Shown one piece after another: positions 16,886 to 25,995 of a DNA stretch of 64,000 nucleotides; position 1 is the first letter of the stretch; every line of letters begins with the position of its first letter. Where the stretch lies: contig CAZUJF010000006.1 in assembly GCA_964619955.1 (NCBI GenBank), forward strand, positions 1 to 64,000, read 5' to 3'. Source of the stretch: JACQFK01 sp964619955 (GTDB lineage: Bacteria; Planctomycetota; MHYJ01; JACPRB01). Below the pieces are notes generated by a model. The model ran no database searches. It was given only the letters and a program-made list of their open reading frames with translations, and was not told where the DNA came from. Position numbers and translations under genes: made by a program.

Positions 16886-18265
16886 TCAGGCGGTAGCGTT
16901 TTCGCCGGGGTCCTTTTCGACGCGCGACACGATCCGGCCCTGACCCAGACGGGTGATGAGGCGGTCCCCGGGCCGGGCCTCGGAGGCGTTCCGGAGGATG
17001 GCCCCCGAGTCCGCCTTGCGGGTGATGGAGTAGCCGCGGGCGAGGATGGCGACGGGGGACAGGGCCTCCATCTGGGCGGCCGCCTGTTGCAAGCGGGCCC
17101 GGCCGGCCTCGAAGAGGCGCCGGGCGTGCGTGTGGATCAGGTTGGAGAGGTCCGTCAGCCGCTGGCGCGCGGCGACGGGCACCTGCGGCAGGTCGCCGAA
17201 GAGGACGTTGCGGTGCAGGTCGAGGCGCTCGCGGAGGTAGTGCACGGCCTGAAGGGCGCCCACGTCTAGGCGGCCGGCCAGGTCGTCCAGCCGCTGGGCG
17301 TGCTGCTGGGGGAGCTCTTCGATGCGGCCGAGTGCGCGGCCGCCGCTGAGGGCGTCCAGCTGGGCGCGGGTGAGGTCGGCCTTGACCTTCAGCCCGCGCC
17401 GGAGCCGGTCATCGAGCTTGCCCAGGCTTTCGAGCAGGTCGTCGAGCCGGGGCGAGGCCTTCATCGCGCCGTCCGTGGGCGTGAGCGCCCGGACGTCCGC
17501 GACGAAGTCGGCGATGGTCGTGTCCGTCTCGTGCCCGACCGCGCTGATGACGGGGATCTTCGAGGCGAAGAGGGCGCGGGCGACGGGTTCTTCGTTGAAG
17601 GCCCAGAGGTCCTCGATGGATCCGCCGCCGCGGCCGACGATCATCACGTCGACGTCCGGCATGAGCTGGTTGACCTGGGCGACGGCCGCGGCGATCTCGA
17701 GGGAGGCGCCTTCGCCCTGGACGCGCACCGGATAGACGAAGGTCTCCACGTAGGGGCAGCGGCTGCGGAGGGTGCGGGTCATGTCCTGCACGGCGGCCCC
17801 GGTGGGGGAGGTGACGAGGACGATCTTGCGCGGGAAGGGCGGCAGGGGGCGTTTGCGGGCCGGGTCGAAGAGGCCCTCGCGGGAGAGCTTCTCCTTGAGC
17901 CGTTCGAACTTGAGCTGCAGGGCGCCGGTGCCGCGCGGTTCCAGTTCGTCGACGATGAGCTGGTACTTCCCGTACGGGATGTAGAGGTCGACCTTGCCGA
18001 AGGCGAGGACCTGCTGGCCGTTTTCGGGTTCGAAGCGGAGGCGGCCGGCGTTGCCCTTCCACATCGCGCAGGGGATCTGCGATTCGGCGTCCTTGAGGGT
18101 GAAGTAGTGGTGTCCGCTGGGCCCGGCGCCCTTGTAGTTGGAGATCTCGCCCGAGACCCAGACGGTGCGGACCTGGTCCTCGATCGCCTTTTTCAGGCGC
18201 CGGGTCAGCTCGCCGACCGAAAAGACCTTCTTCTCCGGCGGCGTGAGCGGGATCGGGATGTCCAC
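16886..18265 (-). CDS. xseA: Exodeoxyribonuclease VII large subunit, 459 aa
   Basis: Catalytic subunit of exonuclease VII. It has an N-terminal OB-fold (VSGEISNYK, SGHHYFTLKD) and the nuclease core with TSPTGAAVQD, GRGGGSIEDLWAFN and GHETDTTIADFVAD. Only a GTG at 18265 can start it: an in-frame TAG lies three codons upstream, inside the promoter -10 box. No Shine-Dalgarno is present and the -10 box ends six bases before the GTG, so the mRNA is probably leaderless. Head of the xseA-xseB-ispA-dxs operon. Confidence 0.95.
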   Translation of the reverse strand: MDIPIPLTPPEKKVFSVGELTRRLKKAIEDQVRTVWVSGEISNYKGAGPSGHHYFTLKDAESQIPCAMWKGNAGRLRFEPENGQQVLAFGKVDLYIPYGKYQLIVDELEPRGTGALQLKFERLKEKLSREGLFDPARKRPLPPFPRKIVLVTSPTGAAVQDMTRTLRSRCPYVETFVYPVRVQGEGASLEIAAAVAQVNQLMPDVDVMIVGRGGGSIEDLWAFNEEPVARALFASKIPVISAVGHETDTTIADFVADVRALTPTDGAMKASPRLDDLLESLGKLDDRLRRGLKVKADLTRAQLDALSGGRALGRIEELPQQHAQRLDDLAGRLDVGALQAVHYLRERLDLHRNVLFGDLPQVPVAARQRLTDLSNLIHTHARRLFEAGRARLQQAAAQMEALSPVAILARGYSITRKADSGAILRNASEARPGDRLITRLGQGRIVSRVEKDPGENATA

Positions 18266-18271
18266 GGGGGC

Positions 18272-18300
18272 AGTCTAGGCGACCGAAATCCGGCTGTCCA
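18272..18300 (-). promoter_or_regulatory. Promoter of the xseA-dxs operon (leaderless start)
   Basis: Minus strand: TGGACA (18300-18295), 17-base spacer, TAGACT (18277-18272), then six bases to the GTG of xseA. The expected transcription start coincides with the start codon. Confidence 0.65.
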
Positions 18301-18317
18301 CTTTTGATCATTCCCAG

Positions 18318-18346
18318 TTGACGGGGAGGGGGCACGCTGCAAGAAT
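18318..18346 (+). promoter_or_regulatory. Promoter of the small outer-membrane protein gene
   Basis: TTGACG (18318-18323), 17-base spacer, AAGAAT (18341-18346), ten bases before the ATG at 18357. Back-to-back with the xseA promoter. The leader would be only a few bases. Confidence 0.45.
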
Positions 18347-18356
18347 CGGCGCGATC

Positions 18357-19103
18357 ATGTTCGCCGCCGCGCTGCTCGCCCTGCTGTCCGTGCCGCAGGC
18401 GGAACCGCAGGACCGGGGGGACGACTATCGCGCCCCCGGCTACGTCTATGCGCAGCTCCCCAACCCCTGGGGGCGCAGCGGGTGGGAGTTCGGCGCTTTC
18501 AAGATCCGGCCGGTCGGGGGCTTCGTCCAGGCCGGGCTTTTCGGCGGATCGGATCTCGACCTCGACGTCCCGCTCGCGATCAACATCTCGAGCGACGGGG
18601 TGAACCCTCCGTTGCGGACCCAGTTCGAGTACGACCGGATGAGCTTCCTCGCCGCGGGGATCGGCGGCAGCGCCGATCTCGACGGCCTCCGCCTGTCGCT
18701 GTTCCTGTTCTCCGGGGACTTCGAAGCCGAGGGCTCGCTGACCGTCGACGATTCGACGGGCCCCCTCCAGCGCAGCGCGCAGGACGTGGAGGGGGACATG
18801 CACGGCCTGCGGGTGGGGGCTTTCTGGCCGGCGATCCGCTACCGTTCGCAGATGGTCGAGGGCTCCCTAGGCCCCGCGCTCGGGGTGGGGTGGATCCACA
18901 CCGAGATCGACGACGTGCCCGGATCCCCGCTGACCCTGAAGGACGTGACGGACCAGCTCATCGTGACCCTGGGGCCGAGGTTCTCCCTGCGGGGCCTCTG
19001 GGGCCGGGTGTCCGCATCCCTGGAGGCCGAGTACGCGGTGGTGTCCGGGGATGCGCGCGGCGCCGTCTACGAGGCGACCCTGGGCCTCGGCCTCGCCTTC
19101 TAA
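18357..19103 (+). CDS. Putative outer-membrane beta-barrel protein, 248 aa
   Basis: I do not recognise the family. The N-terminus is a signal peptide (MFAAALLALLSVPQAEPQ). The rest alternates polar and hydrophobic residues in short segments (FGAFKIRPVGGFVQAGLFGG, LSLFLFSG, SASLEAEYAVVSG), and the last residue is Phe after LGLGLA, the usual ending of outer-membrane barrels recognised by BamA. An in-frame TTG at 18318 is an alternative start but falls in the -35 box and adds no signal peptide features. No Shine-Dalgarno is visible. Terminated by the paired hairpin at 19110-19174. Confidence 0.65.
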   Translation: MFAAALLALLSVPQAEPQDRGDDYRAPGYVYAQLPNPWGRSGWEFGAFKIRPVGGFVQAGLFGGSDLDLDVPLAINISSDGVNPPLRTQFEYDRMSFLAAGIGGSADLDGLRLSLFLFSGDFEAEGSLTVDDSTGPLQRSAQDVEGDMHGLRVGAFWPAIRYRSQMVEGSLGPALGVGWIHTEIDDVPGSPLTLKDVTDQLIVTLGPRFSLRGLWGRVSASLEAEYAVVSGDARGAVYEATLGLGLAF

Positions 19104-19109
19104 GGCGCC

Positions 19110-19174
19110 CAACAAAACAGCCCGTCTGCTTTGTTGCCCTTGTCTGGCAACAAAGCAGACGGGCTGTTTTGTTG
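19110..19174. terminator. Bidirectional terminator: perfect 27-bp inverted repeat
   Basis: Two 27-bp units (19110-19136 and 19148-19174) are exact reverse complements separated by 11 bases. Each unit is itself a hairpin with an 11-bp arm pair of the type CAACAAA...TTTGTTG around a 5-base CCCGT/ACGGG loop. They fill the space between two convergent stop codons (19103 and 19177), so the element should stop transcription from both sides. Same family as 41676-41740. Confidence 0.85.
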
Positions 19175-19176
19175 CC

Positions 19177-19980
19177 CTACTTGACGCTGCCGTCCTCGAA
19201 GATCGTCACGCGGCGGATCTCGAGGGCGCGGCCGCTGCCGGAATCAATCGTCGCGATGGCCCCGCAGAGGCGCACGTCCCCCGTGGCCACCTCGAAGTGC
19301 GCGGGCATGCCCGTCGTGAAGCGGTGCAGGACCCGGTCCACCCGCCTCCCGATCACGCTCTCATAGGGGCCCGTCATGCCGCAGTCCGTGATGTACGCGG
19401 TGCCCTGCGGCAGCACGCGCTCGTCGGCGGTCTGGATGTGCGTGTGCGTCCCGTAGACGAAGCTCGCCAGGCCGTCCATCCACCAGCCCATCGCCACCTT
19501 CTCGCTGGTCGCCTCGCAGTGCATGTCGACCGCGATCACGTTCGTCCGGGCCTTCAGTTCCTGGAGGACCCGCTTGCCCACGGTGAACGGGCATTCGCAG
19601 GGCGTGTTCATGAACACGCGGCCCTGCAGATGAAGGACGCCGATCTTCACGCCGCCCGCCGTCTCCACGACCGTGAAACCCCGGCCGGGCTGCTCCGCGG
19701 GATAGTTCGCCGGACGGATGAGCCGCGGCTCCTTGTCGATGTAGGGGATGATGTCCTTCTTGCCCCAGATGTGGTCGCCGCCGGTGATGACGTTGACCCC
19801 GCACTTGAAGAGCTCGTCGGCCTCCGCGGGCATCAACCCGCTGCCGCCCGCGAGGTTCTCGCCGTTGACGATCACGCAGTCGATGAGCTCCTTCCGGCAG
19901 AACTCCGGAAGCCGCTGCAGGATGATCGTCCGGCCGGGACGGCCCACCACGTCGCCGATGGCGAGGATGCGCACCTTCAT
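19177..19980 (-). CDS. ymdB: YmdB-type metallophosphoesterase, 267 aa
   Basis: Calcineurin-like phosphodiesterase of the YmdB/DR1281 family, known in Bacillus to hydrolyse 2',3'-cyclic nucleotides and to affect biofilm gene expression. Metal-binding motifs: IGDVVG near the start, NGEN, GGDHIWGKKD, DMHCEATSE and GTHTHIQTADE. Its start overlaps the rny stop (ATGA); rny-ymdB pairing is conserved in several phyla and suggests a joint role in RNA turnover. Full length. Confidence 0.93.
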   Translation of the reverse strand: MKVRILAIGDVVGRPGRTIILQRLPEFCRKELIDCVIVNGENLAGGSGLMPAEADELFKCGVNVITGGDHIWGKKDIIPYIDKEPRLIRPANYPAEQPGRGFTVVETAGGVKIGVLHLQGRVFMNTPCECPFTVGKRVLQELKARTNVIAVDMHCEATSEKVAMGWWMDGLASFVYGTHTHIQTADERVLPQGTAYITDCGMTGPYESVIGRRVDRVLHRFTTGMPAHFEVATGDVRLCGAIATIDSGSGRALEIRRVTIFEDGSVK

Positions 19981-21509
19981 CGGGCGTATTCGACGAAGCG
20001 GGTTTCGCGGAGCACCGTGACGCGGACTTCGCCGGGGTACGTCAGCTGCTGTTCGATGGTCTTGGCGACGTCGCGCGCGAGCGTCACCGCCTGGGCGTCG
20101 CTGATCTTGTCGCTGTCCACGAGCACGCGCAGTTCGCGGCCCGCCTGGATGGCGTAGACGCCCGTGACGCCGGGCAGGACCTTGGCGACGTTCTCCAGCT
20201 CCTGGATCCGCTTGATGTAGCGCTCCATCGATTCGCTGCGGGCGCCGGGGCGCGAGGCCGAGATGGCGTCCGCCGCCGAGGCGATGACCGTGTAGAGGAA
20301 GTGCGAATCCGCGTCGTTGTGGTGGTTGGCCGCGGCGTCCACGACCTCCTTCACCTCGTCGAAGCGCTTGAGCAGCTCGCCGCCGATGACGGGGTGCGAG
20401 CCCTCGAACTCCTGGTCGACCGCCTTGCCGATGTCGTGGAAGACGCCGCAGCGGCGCGCGAGGCGCACGTCCATCTTCATCTCGGCCGCCATCACGGCGG
20501 AGAGGTGCGCGACCTCGCGGACGTGCTGCAGCACGTTCTGGCCGTAGCTGGTGCGGTACTTCAACCGCCCCAGCAGCGTGACCAGCTTGGGATGCACGTT
20601 CATCATGTCCTGCTCGCGCAGGAACTCCTTGCCCACCGTGTTGATGTGGTCCTCCATCTCCCGCTTGGTCTGCTCCGTGATCTCCTCGATGCGGGTGGGA
20701 TGGATGCGGCCGTCCACGATGAGCTTCTCCATGCTGCGGCGCGCCATCTCCCGGCGCACGCCGTCGAACGCGGAGAGCACGATCACGCCCGGCGTGTCGT
20801 CCACGATGACGTCGACGCCCGTGGCGCGCTCGAAGGCCCGGATGTTGCGGCCTTCGCGGCCGATGATGCGGCCCTTGAGCTCGTCGGAGGGCAGGTCCAG
20901 GACGGTGACCACCGAGTCCGCCGTGTGCGACGCGGCGAAACGCTGGATGGCCATGGTGATGACCCGCTTGGCCTCCTGCTCCGCGTTCTCCTTGGCGAAA
21001 TCGAGGCGCTTCCGGATCAGGTCGGCCTTCTCCTTCTCGAGCTCGGGTTCGAGCTTGTCGAGCAGGAGCTTGACCGCGTCCTCCTTGGTCAGGCCGGCGA
21101 CCTTGTGGAGGGTGGACTTCTCCTCCTCCAGGACACGGCCGACTTCCTTCTCCTTCTCGGCCACCACCGTGTCGCGCTTGTCGAGCTCCTTCGCCTTCTG
21201 GTCGAGCGTGCGCTCCTTCTGGCCGACCTGGTCGGCGCGCTTCTCGATCATGTCCTCTTTCTTGGTGAGGCGGCCCTCGAGGCTGCGCAGTTCGTTGCGC
21301 TCCTCCTTGATGGACTTCTCCGCATCCTCGCGGGACTTCGCGGCTTCCGCGCGGGAGTCCGCGATGGCCTTCTCGGCCTTCGCCGAGGCCTCGGCGAGGA
21401 TCCGGGCGGCCTCGAGCGAGGCCCGGGACTTCTTGGATTGCGCGATCAGGATGTAGGCGACGAAGAAGCCGGTGGCCAGGGCGGCCACGGCGATGGCGGC
21501 GTATTCCAT
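19977..21509 (-). CDS. rny: Ribonuclease Y, 510 aa
   Basis: Membrane-anchored endoribonuclease that begins mRNA decay. Order: N-terminal transmembrane helix (about 2-24), long charged coiled coil (about 25-190), KH domain with GRIIGREGRNIRAFE (about 215), HD domain with HDIGKA (about 355) and conserved C-terminal domain. The second ATG (21509) is preferred because AGGGAGG lies six bases before it; the first (21515) touches that sequence. Followed directly by ymdB. Confidence 0.96.
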   Translation of the reverse strand: MEYAAIAVAALATGFFVAYILIAQSKKSRASLEAARILAEASAKAEKAIADSRAEAAKSREDAEKSIKEERNELRSLEGRLTKKEDMIEKRADQVGQKERTLDQKAKELDKRDTVVAEKEKEVGRVLEEEKSTLHKVAGLTKEDAVKLLLDKLEPELEKEKADLIRKRLDFAKENAEQEAKRVITMAIQRFAASHTADSVVTVLDLPSDELKGRIIGREGRNIRAFERATGVDVIVDDTPGVIVLSAFDGVRREMARRSMEKLIVDGRIHPTRIEEITEQTKREMEDHINTVGKEFLREQDMMNVHPKLVTLLGRLKYRTSYGQNVLQHVREVAHLSAVMAAEMKMDVRLARRCGVFHDIGKAVDQEFEGSHPVIGGELLKRFDEVKEVVDAAANHHNDADSHFLYTVIASAADAISASRPGARSESMERYIKRIQELENVAKVLPGVTGVYAIQAGRELRVLVDSDKISDAQAVTLARDVAKTIEQQLTYPGEVRVTVLRETRFVEYAR

Positions 21510-21876
21510 GTTCATCCTCCCTGCATTCAGCGGGGAAGGACGGCGGCCGGTGTCAGGTCAACGGGCGTGCGAGGGCGGACCGGAAGCGGCTTAGCGAGCG
21601 AGTACGGCCGTCCGCAAGGTCATCCGGAAAGTTCCCGCGATCTATCTCGTACCGTTGTCGACTGAATCAAGGGCGCCATCACTTCACCGGGTCATCTATA
21701 TAAACCCTTCGCCTTCAGAATATTCTGGCGACGGGTGACTGGACGCGATTCTAGCTTCATTATCGGCACTGTCAAGGTGCGGAGTTGAGCGGAGCCCGAG
21801 GTTATTCTTGACCCCCTCGAAACGCGGCGGGTACACTGGGCCAATCGTTGATGGGCGGAGGGCCCAGCTCCCGGAC
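21510..21876. other. Divergent intergenic region between rny and the secretion operon
   Basis: No gene seen. It contains a 12-bp perfect palindrome CAGAATATTCTG (21716-21727) and an AT-rich patch (CTATATAAA near 21696) that could be an operator/promoter zone, and, near its right end, the promoter of the FHA gene. No clear promoter for rny could be fixed. Confidence 0.5.
21808..21837 (+). promoter_or_regulatory. Promoter of the type II secretion-like operon
   Basis: TTGACC (21808-21813), 18-base spacer, TACACT (21832-21837), about 40 bases before the ATG at 21877. A GGAGGG in the leader is 15 bases from the start, rather far for efficient initiation. Confidence 0.45.
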
Positions 21877-24000
21877 ATGCCGAAACTGATCATCCAGCTG
21901 CAGGGACAGGAGTCCGTCGTCGATTTGCAGACGGGCTCCAATACCATCGGGCGGCAGTCCACCAACAGCATCCCCGTCAAGGATTCCACCCTCTCCCGCC
22001 TTCATTGCGAGATCCTCCTCGAGGGACGCACGGCCACGCTGGTGGACAAGGGCAGCCGCAACGGCACGCTGCTCAACGGCAGGAAGGTCGCCACCCAGGT
22101 TCTGAACCCGGGCGACAAGATCTCCATCGGCGCCACGCTCCTCTGGTTCGAGCAGAAGAACGTCGCCGAGGAGCAGAAGCCGGCGCCCGAAACGCCCGTG
22201 CCCATGGCCACGCCGGCGCCGTCCACCCGGCGGGTCCGGAGCGAGCCGGCGGCCGCGGCGGTCCCGACGTCGGAGGCGCTCCGGGACTACGCGTGTTTCA
22301 CGCCTCCCGGCATCGGCGCGGGAAAAATCGCGGCGGCCTTTCTCGTCCTGGCCCTCCTGGGCGGGGCGGGCTACGGCGCGCGGAGGATCCTGAACGCGCC
22401 GCCCGGGCCTTCCGTGGATCTCGAAAACCTGCTCGCGCGCAACGGATCCTTCGACCGCTCCTCCGGCGGACGCGCCGAGGGCTGGACCCTAAGGCCGGGC
22501 ATCGCGGGCGAGCGTCCGGCCGGGGCGGCCGGCGTGGATCCCGCGCGCGGCCGCAACGGCGGGCCCTGCCTCTTCGTGGACAAGTCCGCGGGCGCGGGGG
22601 AGCTGCTTGCCGAATGCGCCTGGCAGGATGATCTGCCGCTGGGCCGCGGCGGGGCCGTGGAGGCCTCCGCCTGGACCCAGTCCGACGGTTTCACGGGCTG
22701 GACGGCCCTCAAGGTCGAATGGCTCAAGTCCCCGCGCGGAGCCGTCCTGGCGGAGGAGTATTCGGATCCCGTCACCAAGAGCGCGCAGTGGACCCCGGTG
22801 GGGGGCGTCTTCACGCCGCCTCCGGGGGCCGGCGCCTTCCGCTTCGCGCTCGCCGTGCTCGGACGCTCCGGCCGGGTCTTCTTCGACGACGTCTCGGTCA
22901 AGCTGCGGCACGCGGGGGCTTCCGGCGGCGGCGATCGGAAGGTGGGTCCCCACCGCATCCTCCATACGAAGCAGGGCCTGCTCCAGGCGGAACTGCGCGG
23001 CGGGCGGCGTTCGATCGTGAACATCGGCTGCCGTCTGGAAAGCGAGAAGGAGGGCGCGACGCCCCAGGCCTTCGCCACGGAGGTCGCGCTGGGCGCGGAG
23101 GAGGGCGGCCTGCTCTTCCAGGGCCGCCTCGTGAACCCGCTCGATTTCCGCGAAGTGCCGTTCGAGCAGCGGGTGTCCGCGGTGGAGGGCCACGGGGTCG
23201 TCGTCTATCAGTTCCGAGGCGATGCCCTCAAACAGACGGACCGCTTTTCGATCGTGCTGACGCTGCCGAAGGTGGAGTCGCTGCGCGGCATCCCGGAACC
23301 CGGCGCCGTGACCAGCCGGGTCACCTGCTCCGGCGAGGAGGGCGATTTCGCGATCGAATACCTCGATCCCGCGCGGGTCGTCTCCCGGACCGTGGACGGA
23401 CGCCTGCGTCTCATCCAGACCTGGGCCGTGGATCCCCAGAGCGAGGATCCCGTTTTCGGCTTCCGCATCCGCGAATCCGGGGGCGGCGGCGGCCCGCTGG
23501 ATCCCCTCCAGAAGATCGCCGAACTGAGGCAGGCGAAGAAATCCGGCGAGGCGCTGGCCTTCATCAAGGAGGTCGTCGGCAAGACGAAGGAGGCGCCCGT
23601 CCGGGAGAAGATGGAGTCGGAGCTGCGCCAGCTCGAGGATGCGCTCAAGCGGGACTGGGCGGATCTGCAGTCGGACGCGTTCCGGGCCCGCATCTCGCGC
23701 CATGGGACGCTGGTCGCGCGCACCCTGGACTCGATCGACCAGTTCGTGCGGCACTGGTCGGGCGAAGGATCCGAGCTGAAAGCGGAACAGCTGCGCCAGG
23801 AGATCCAGAAGGAACTGGCGGTCGTTTCGGATCCCGCCTCGGAGCGCGCGCGCCGCATCCTCGACCGGGCGAAACAATGCGCCGCGGGGGAGCGCCGGAC
23901 GCTCGCCCAGGTGCTGCTCCAGACCCTGCTGGGCCGCTATCCCTCGACGGAGGCGGCCCAGGAGGCCCAGCAGCTCCTCAAGACCCTGAAGGCGCCCTGA
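21877..24000 (+). CDS. FHA-domain membrane protein with beta-sandwich domain, 707 aa
   Basis: First gene of the secretion-like operon. Residues 20-90 form an FHA phosphothreonine-binding domain, with GR (25-26), SRLH (40-43) and GSRNGT (59-64) as expected. A transmembrane helix is at about 149-168. The following part, about 178-345, begins NGSFD...GW and ends VFFDDVSVKL, the pattern of family 4/9-type carbohydrate-binding modules. The last 160 residues are mainly helical. Topology: FHA in the cytoplasm, sandwich and helical parts outside. It may link kinase signalling to the assembly platform that follows. The ATG at 21877 begins at the conserved MPKLIIQLQG; the frame is open upstream. Confidence 0.75.
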   Translation: MPKLIIQLQGQESVVDLQTGSNTIGRQSTNSIPVKDSTLSRLHCEILLEGRTATLVDKGSRNGTLLNGRKVATQVLNPGDKISIGATLLWFEQKNVAEEQKPAPETPVPMATPAPSTRRVRSEPAAAAVPTSEALRDYACFTPPGIGAGKIAAAFLVLALLGGAGYGARRILNAPPGPSVDLENLLARNGSFDRSSGGRAEGWTLRPGIAGERPAGAAGVDPARGRNGGPCLFVDKSAGAGELLAECAWQDDLPLGRGGAVEASAWTQSDGFTGWTALKVEWLKSPRGAVLAEEYSDPVTKSAQWTPVGGVFTPPPGAGAFRFALAVLGRSGRVFFDDVSVKLRHAGASGGGDRKVGPHRILHTKQGLLQAELRGGRRSIVNIGCRLESEKEGATPQAFATEVALGAEEGGLLFQGRLVNPLDFREVPFEQRVSAVEGHGVVVYQFRGDALKQTDRFSIVLTLPKVESLRGIPEPGAVTSRVTCSGEEGDFAIEYLDPARVVSRTVDGRLRLIQTWAVDPQSEDPVFGFRIRESGGGGGPLDPLQKIAELRQAKKSGEALAFIKEVVGKTKEAPVREKMESELRQLEDALKRDWADLQSDAFRARISRHGTLVARTLDSIDQFVRHWSGEGSELKAEQLRQEIQKELAVVSDPASERARRILDRAKQCAAGERRTLAQVLLQTLLGRYPSTEAAQEAQQLLKTLKAP

Positions 24001-24018
24001 TCGGATCGACGACTGACG

Positions 24019-25992
24019 ATGGCATACGGCATAGATCTCGGGTCCAGCGCGCTCAAGGTGGTGGCCCTGCGCCGCACCCTGAAGGGCTTCAAGGCGGTCG
24101 GCGCCTCCCGGAAGCGCGCCCCGCGCGCGGAAGGCGCGGACGCGAAGACCGCGCTGCTCCGCACCCTGCTGGAGGCGCTCGGCCCCGCCCAGGGTTCCCG
24201 GCCGGGCGTCGTCGGCCTCGCCGGCCGCGACATCAACCTTCAGCTGCTCCAGCAGCCCGCCATGAAGCCGGTGAACTACCGGGTGATGATGGGCTACGAG
24301 CTGGACCAGCGGAAGGGCGAGGCGACGGATCTCTACATCGACTATTGCACGCTGCGGGTGCCGGACGCCTTCACGCCGCAGTACCTGGCGCTCATCGGCA
24401 TCGGCAAGAGCGCGTACATCGACGACCGCATCGATCTCGCCGTCCGCGCCCGGGTGGACGTGCGGGACGCCGTCCCCAACCCCTTCGCGCTCTATGCCGC
24501 CTATCGAAACGCCTACGATCCCGAGGGGTCCACGAACCTGCTGATCGACCTCGGTTCGGACAACATGGATCTGGCGTTCGTGCGGGGCGGGCGCCTGATC
24601 TTCGCGCGCAACGTGGGGCAGGGCGCCAATGTCTTCGACAAGCAGATCGCCGGCGCCACCGGGTGCGAACCCGCGGCCGCCGAGTCGATGAAGGCCGCGC
24701 AGGGCACGCTGTCCCCCGCGGAGGCTGAGGAGACCGAGGAGCAGCAGACGCTCCGGGGCTGCCTCCGCTCGGCCGCGGGGCAGATCGTCGGCTTCATTAA
24801 TTCCGCGGTCAACAACGCGAAGATGCAGCTGAACGACCGCGAACTGGCCGTGGACAAGGTCTATCTGTCCGGCGGCGGCGCGCGGCTCAAGGGGCTCGCG
24901 GATTACCTCGCGGGGGCGCTCAAGGTTCCGGTGGAGCCGCTGGACCCCTTCCGCCGGGTGGACCTGTCCGCCCTGGAGGCGTCCGTCCGCGAGGAAGTGT
25001 CGACGCTGCCCACGGACATGGCGATCGCCACCGGGCTCGCCCAGCTGGTGAGCCCGACGCCGGAAACCGCCGCCTCCATCCTGTCCATCCTGCCGGAGCG
25101 CCTCAAGGTTCCGGTGGAGCCGCTGGACCCCTTCCGCCGGGTGGACCTGTCCGCCCTGGAGGCGTCCGTCCGCGAGGAAGTGTCGACGCTGCCCACGGAC
25201 ATGGCGATCGCCACCGGGCTCGCCCAGCTGGTGAGCCCGACGCCGGAAACCGCCGCCTCCATCCTGTCCATCCTGCCGGAGCGCCTCAAGAAGCGCCGCA
25301 ATTTCTTCCGCACCACGTTCTGGCTGGGCGTCGGGGCCGCGGTGCTCGCGGCTGCCCTGCTCGGCCAGACCGCGCTGCTCTGGCTGAACAAGAACGCGGA
25401 GCAGTCCCGGCTGCAGGACTTCACGGCGAAAACGCACGACGTGCGGAAGCGCATCGACGACATGGACCGCTACGAGCGCGAGCAGCGCGAGGCGGCGGCC
25501 CGCACGGAGCTGGTGCTCGGCCACATGGCCCCGGGACGGATCGTTATGGAGACGGTGTCGCGCCTGCGGCGGGCGCTGCCCCCGGAGGTCCGCATCCGGG
25601 AACTTCGCCTGTCCGACGGCAGCACGAGGAAGAACGACGAGGAGCCGCTGCGGGCCGCGTTCACGGTGCGCCGCCGGGGCCTCGTGAGCGGCGAGATCGA
25701 AAGCGAGAACGACCGCGAGCTCCGCCTCAAGGGGCAGCCGGAGCCCTTCCGGGACGAGGACATCGTGGACGGCCTCAAGGGCGGCGTGGTCCGCTGGGCC
25801 TCCGCCCAGCGCGCGCTGCTGCTGGTGGGGGAGATCGACGAGTCCATCCGCGGCGGGGCCCGCGAGGCGCTCAACGTGATCCGCGAGCAGCTCACGGACT
25901 CCTCGCGCGGCATCAAGGCGAGCCTGCAGAACCAGAAGGCGTCCGACAAGGCGGGCTGGCGCCGCTTCGAAATCGTGGTCGGGGCGGAGTGA
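24019..25992 (+). CDS. GspL-like PilM-PilN fusion, inner-membrane assembly platform, 657 aa
   Basis: The N-terminal 340 residues are an actin-like PilM domain (GIDLGSSALKVVAL, LLIDLGSDNMDLAFVR, VYLSGGGARLKGLADYL). After a transmembrane helix (about 431-453), a PilN-like periplasmic domain follows, so one chain covers what PilM and PilN do separately, as GspL does in type II secretion. Residues 301-361 and 362-422 are an exact repeat of the same 61 residues, caused by a 183-bp tandem duplication at DNA level. Without it the protein would be 596 aa and PilM would be of normal length. Followed after 3 bases by the PilO-like gene. Confidence 0.85.
   Translation: MAYGIDLGSSALKVVALRRTLKGFKAVGASRKRAPRAEGADAKTALLRTLLEALGPAQGSRPGVVGLAGRDINLQLLQQPAMKPVNYRVMMGYELDQRKGEATDLYIDYCTLRVPDAFTPQYLALIGIGKSAYIDDRIDLAVRARVDVRDAVPNPFALYAAYRNAYDPEGSTNLLIDLGSDNMDLAFVRGGRLIFARNVGQGANVFDKQIAGATGCEPAAAESMKAAQGTLSPAEAEETEEQQTLRGCLRSAAGQIVGFINSAVNNAKMQLNDRELAVDKVYLSGGGARLKGLADYLAGALKVPVEPLDPFRRVDLSALEASVREEVSTLPTDMAIATGLAQLVSPTPETAASILSILPERLKVPVEPLDPFRRVDLSALEASVREEVSTLPTDMAIATGLAQLVSPTPETAASILSILPERLKKRRNFFRTTFWLGVGAAVLAAALLGQTALLWLNKNAEQSRLQDFTAKTHDVRKRIDDMDRYEREQREAAARTELVLGHMAPGRIVMETVSRLRRALPPEVRIRELRLSDGSTRKNDEEPLRAAFTVRRRGLVSGEIESENDRELRLKGQPEPFRDEDIVDGLKGGVVRWASAQRALLLVGEIDESIRGGAREALNVIREQLTDSSRGIKASLQNQKASDKAGWRRFEIVVGAE
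24919..25284 (+). repeat. Perfect 2 x 183-bp tandem duplication inside the pilM-like gene
   Basis: Copy 1 is 24919-25101, copy 2 is 25102-25284; base-by-base reading finds no difference. The period is 61 codons, so the frame is kept. The six bases CTCAAG occur at the start of each copy and again right after the second, the mark of a junction at short homology. The repeated part is the end of the actin-like domain. Confidence 0.95.
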
Positions 25993-25995
25993 GCG

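Noticed and set aside
21916..21940. Another copy of the CAGACGGG hairpin in the FHA gene
   Set aside because: Only eight bases match and there is no complementary arm; it is ordinary coding sequence.
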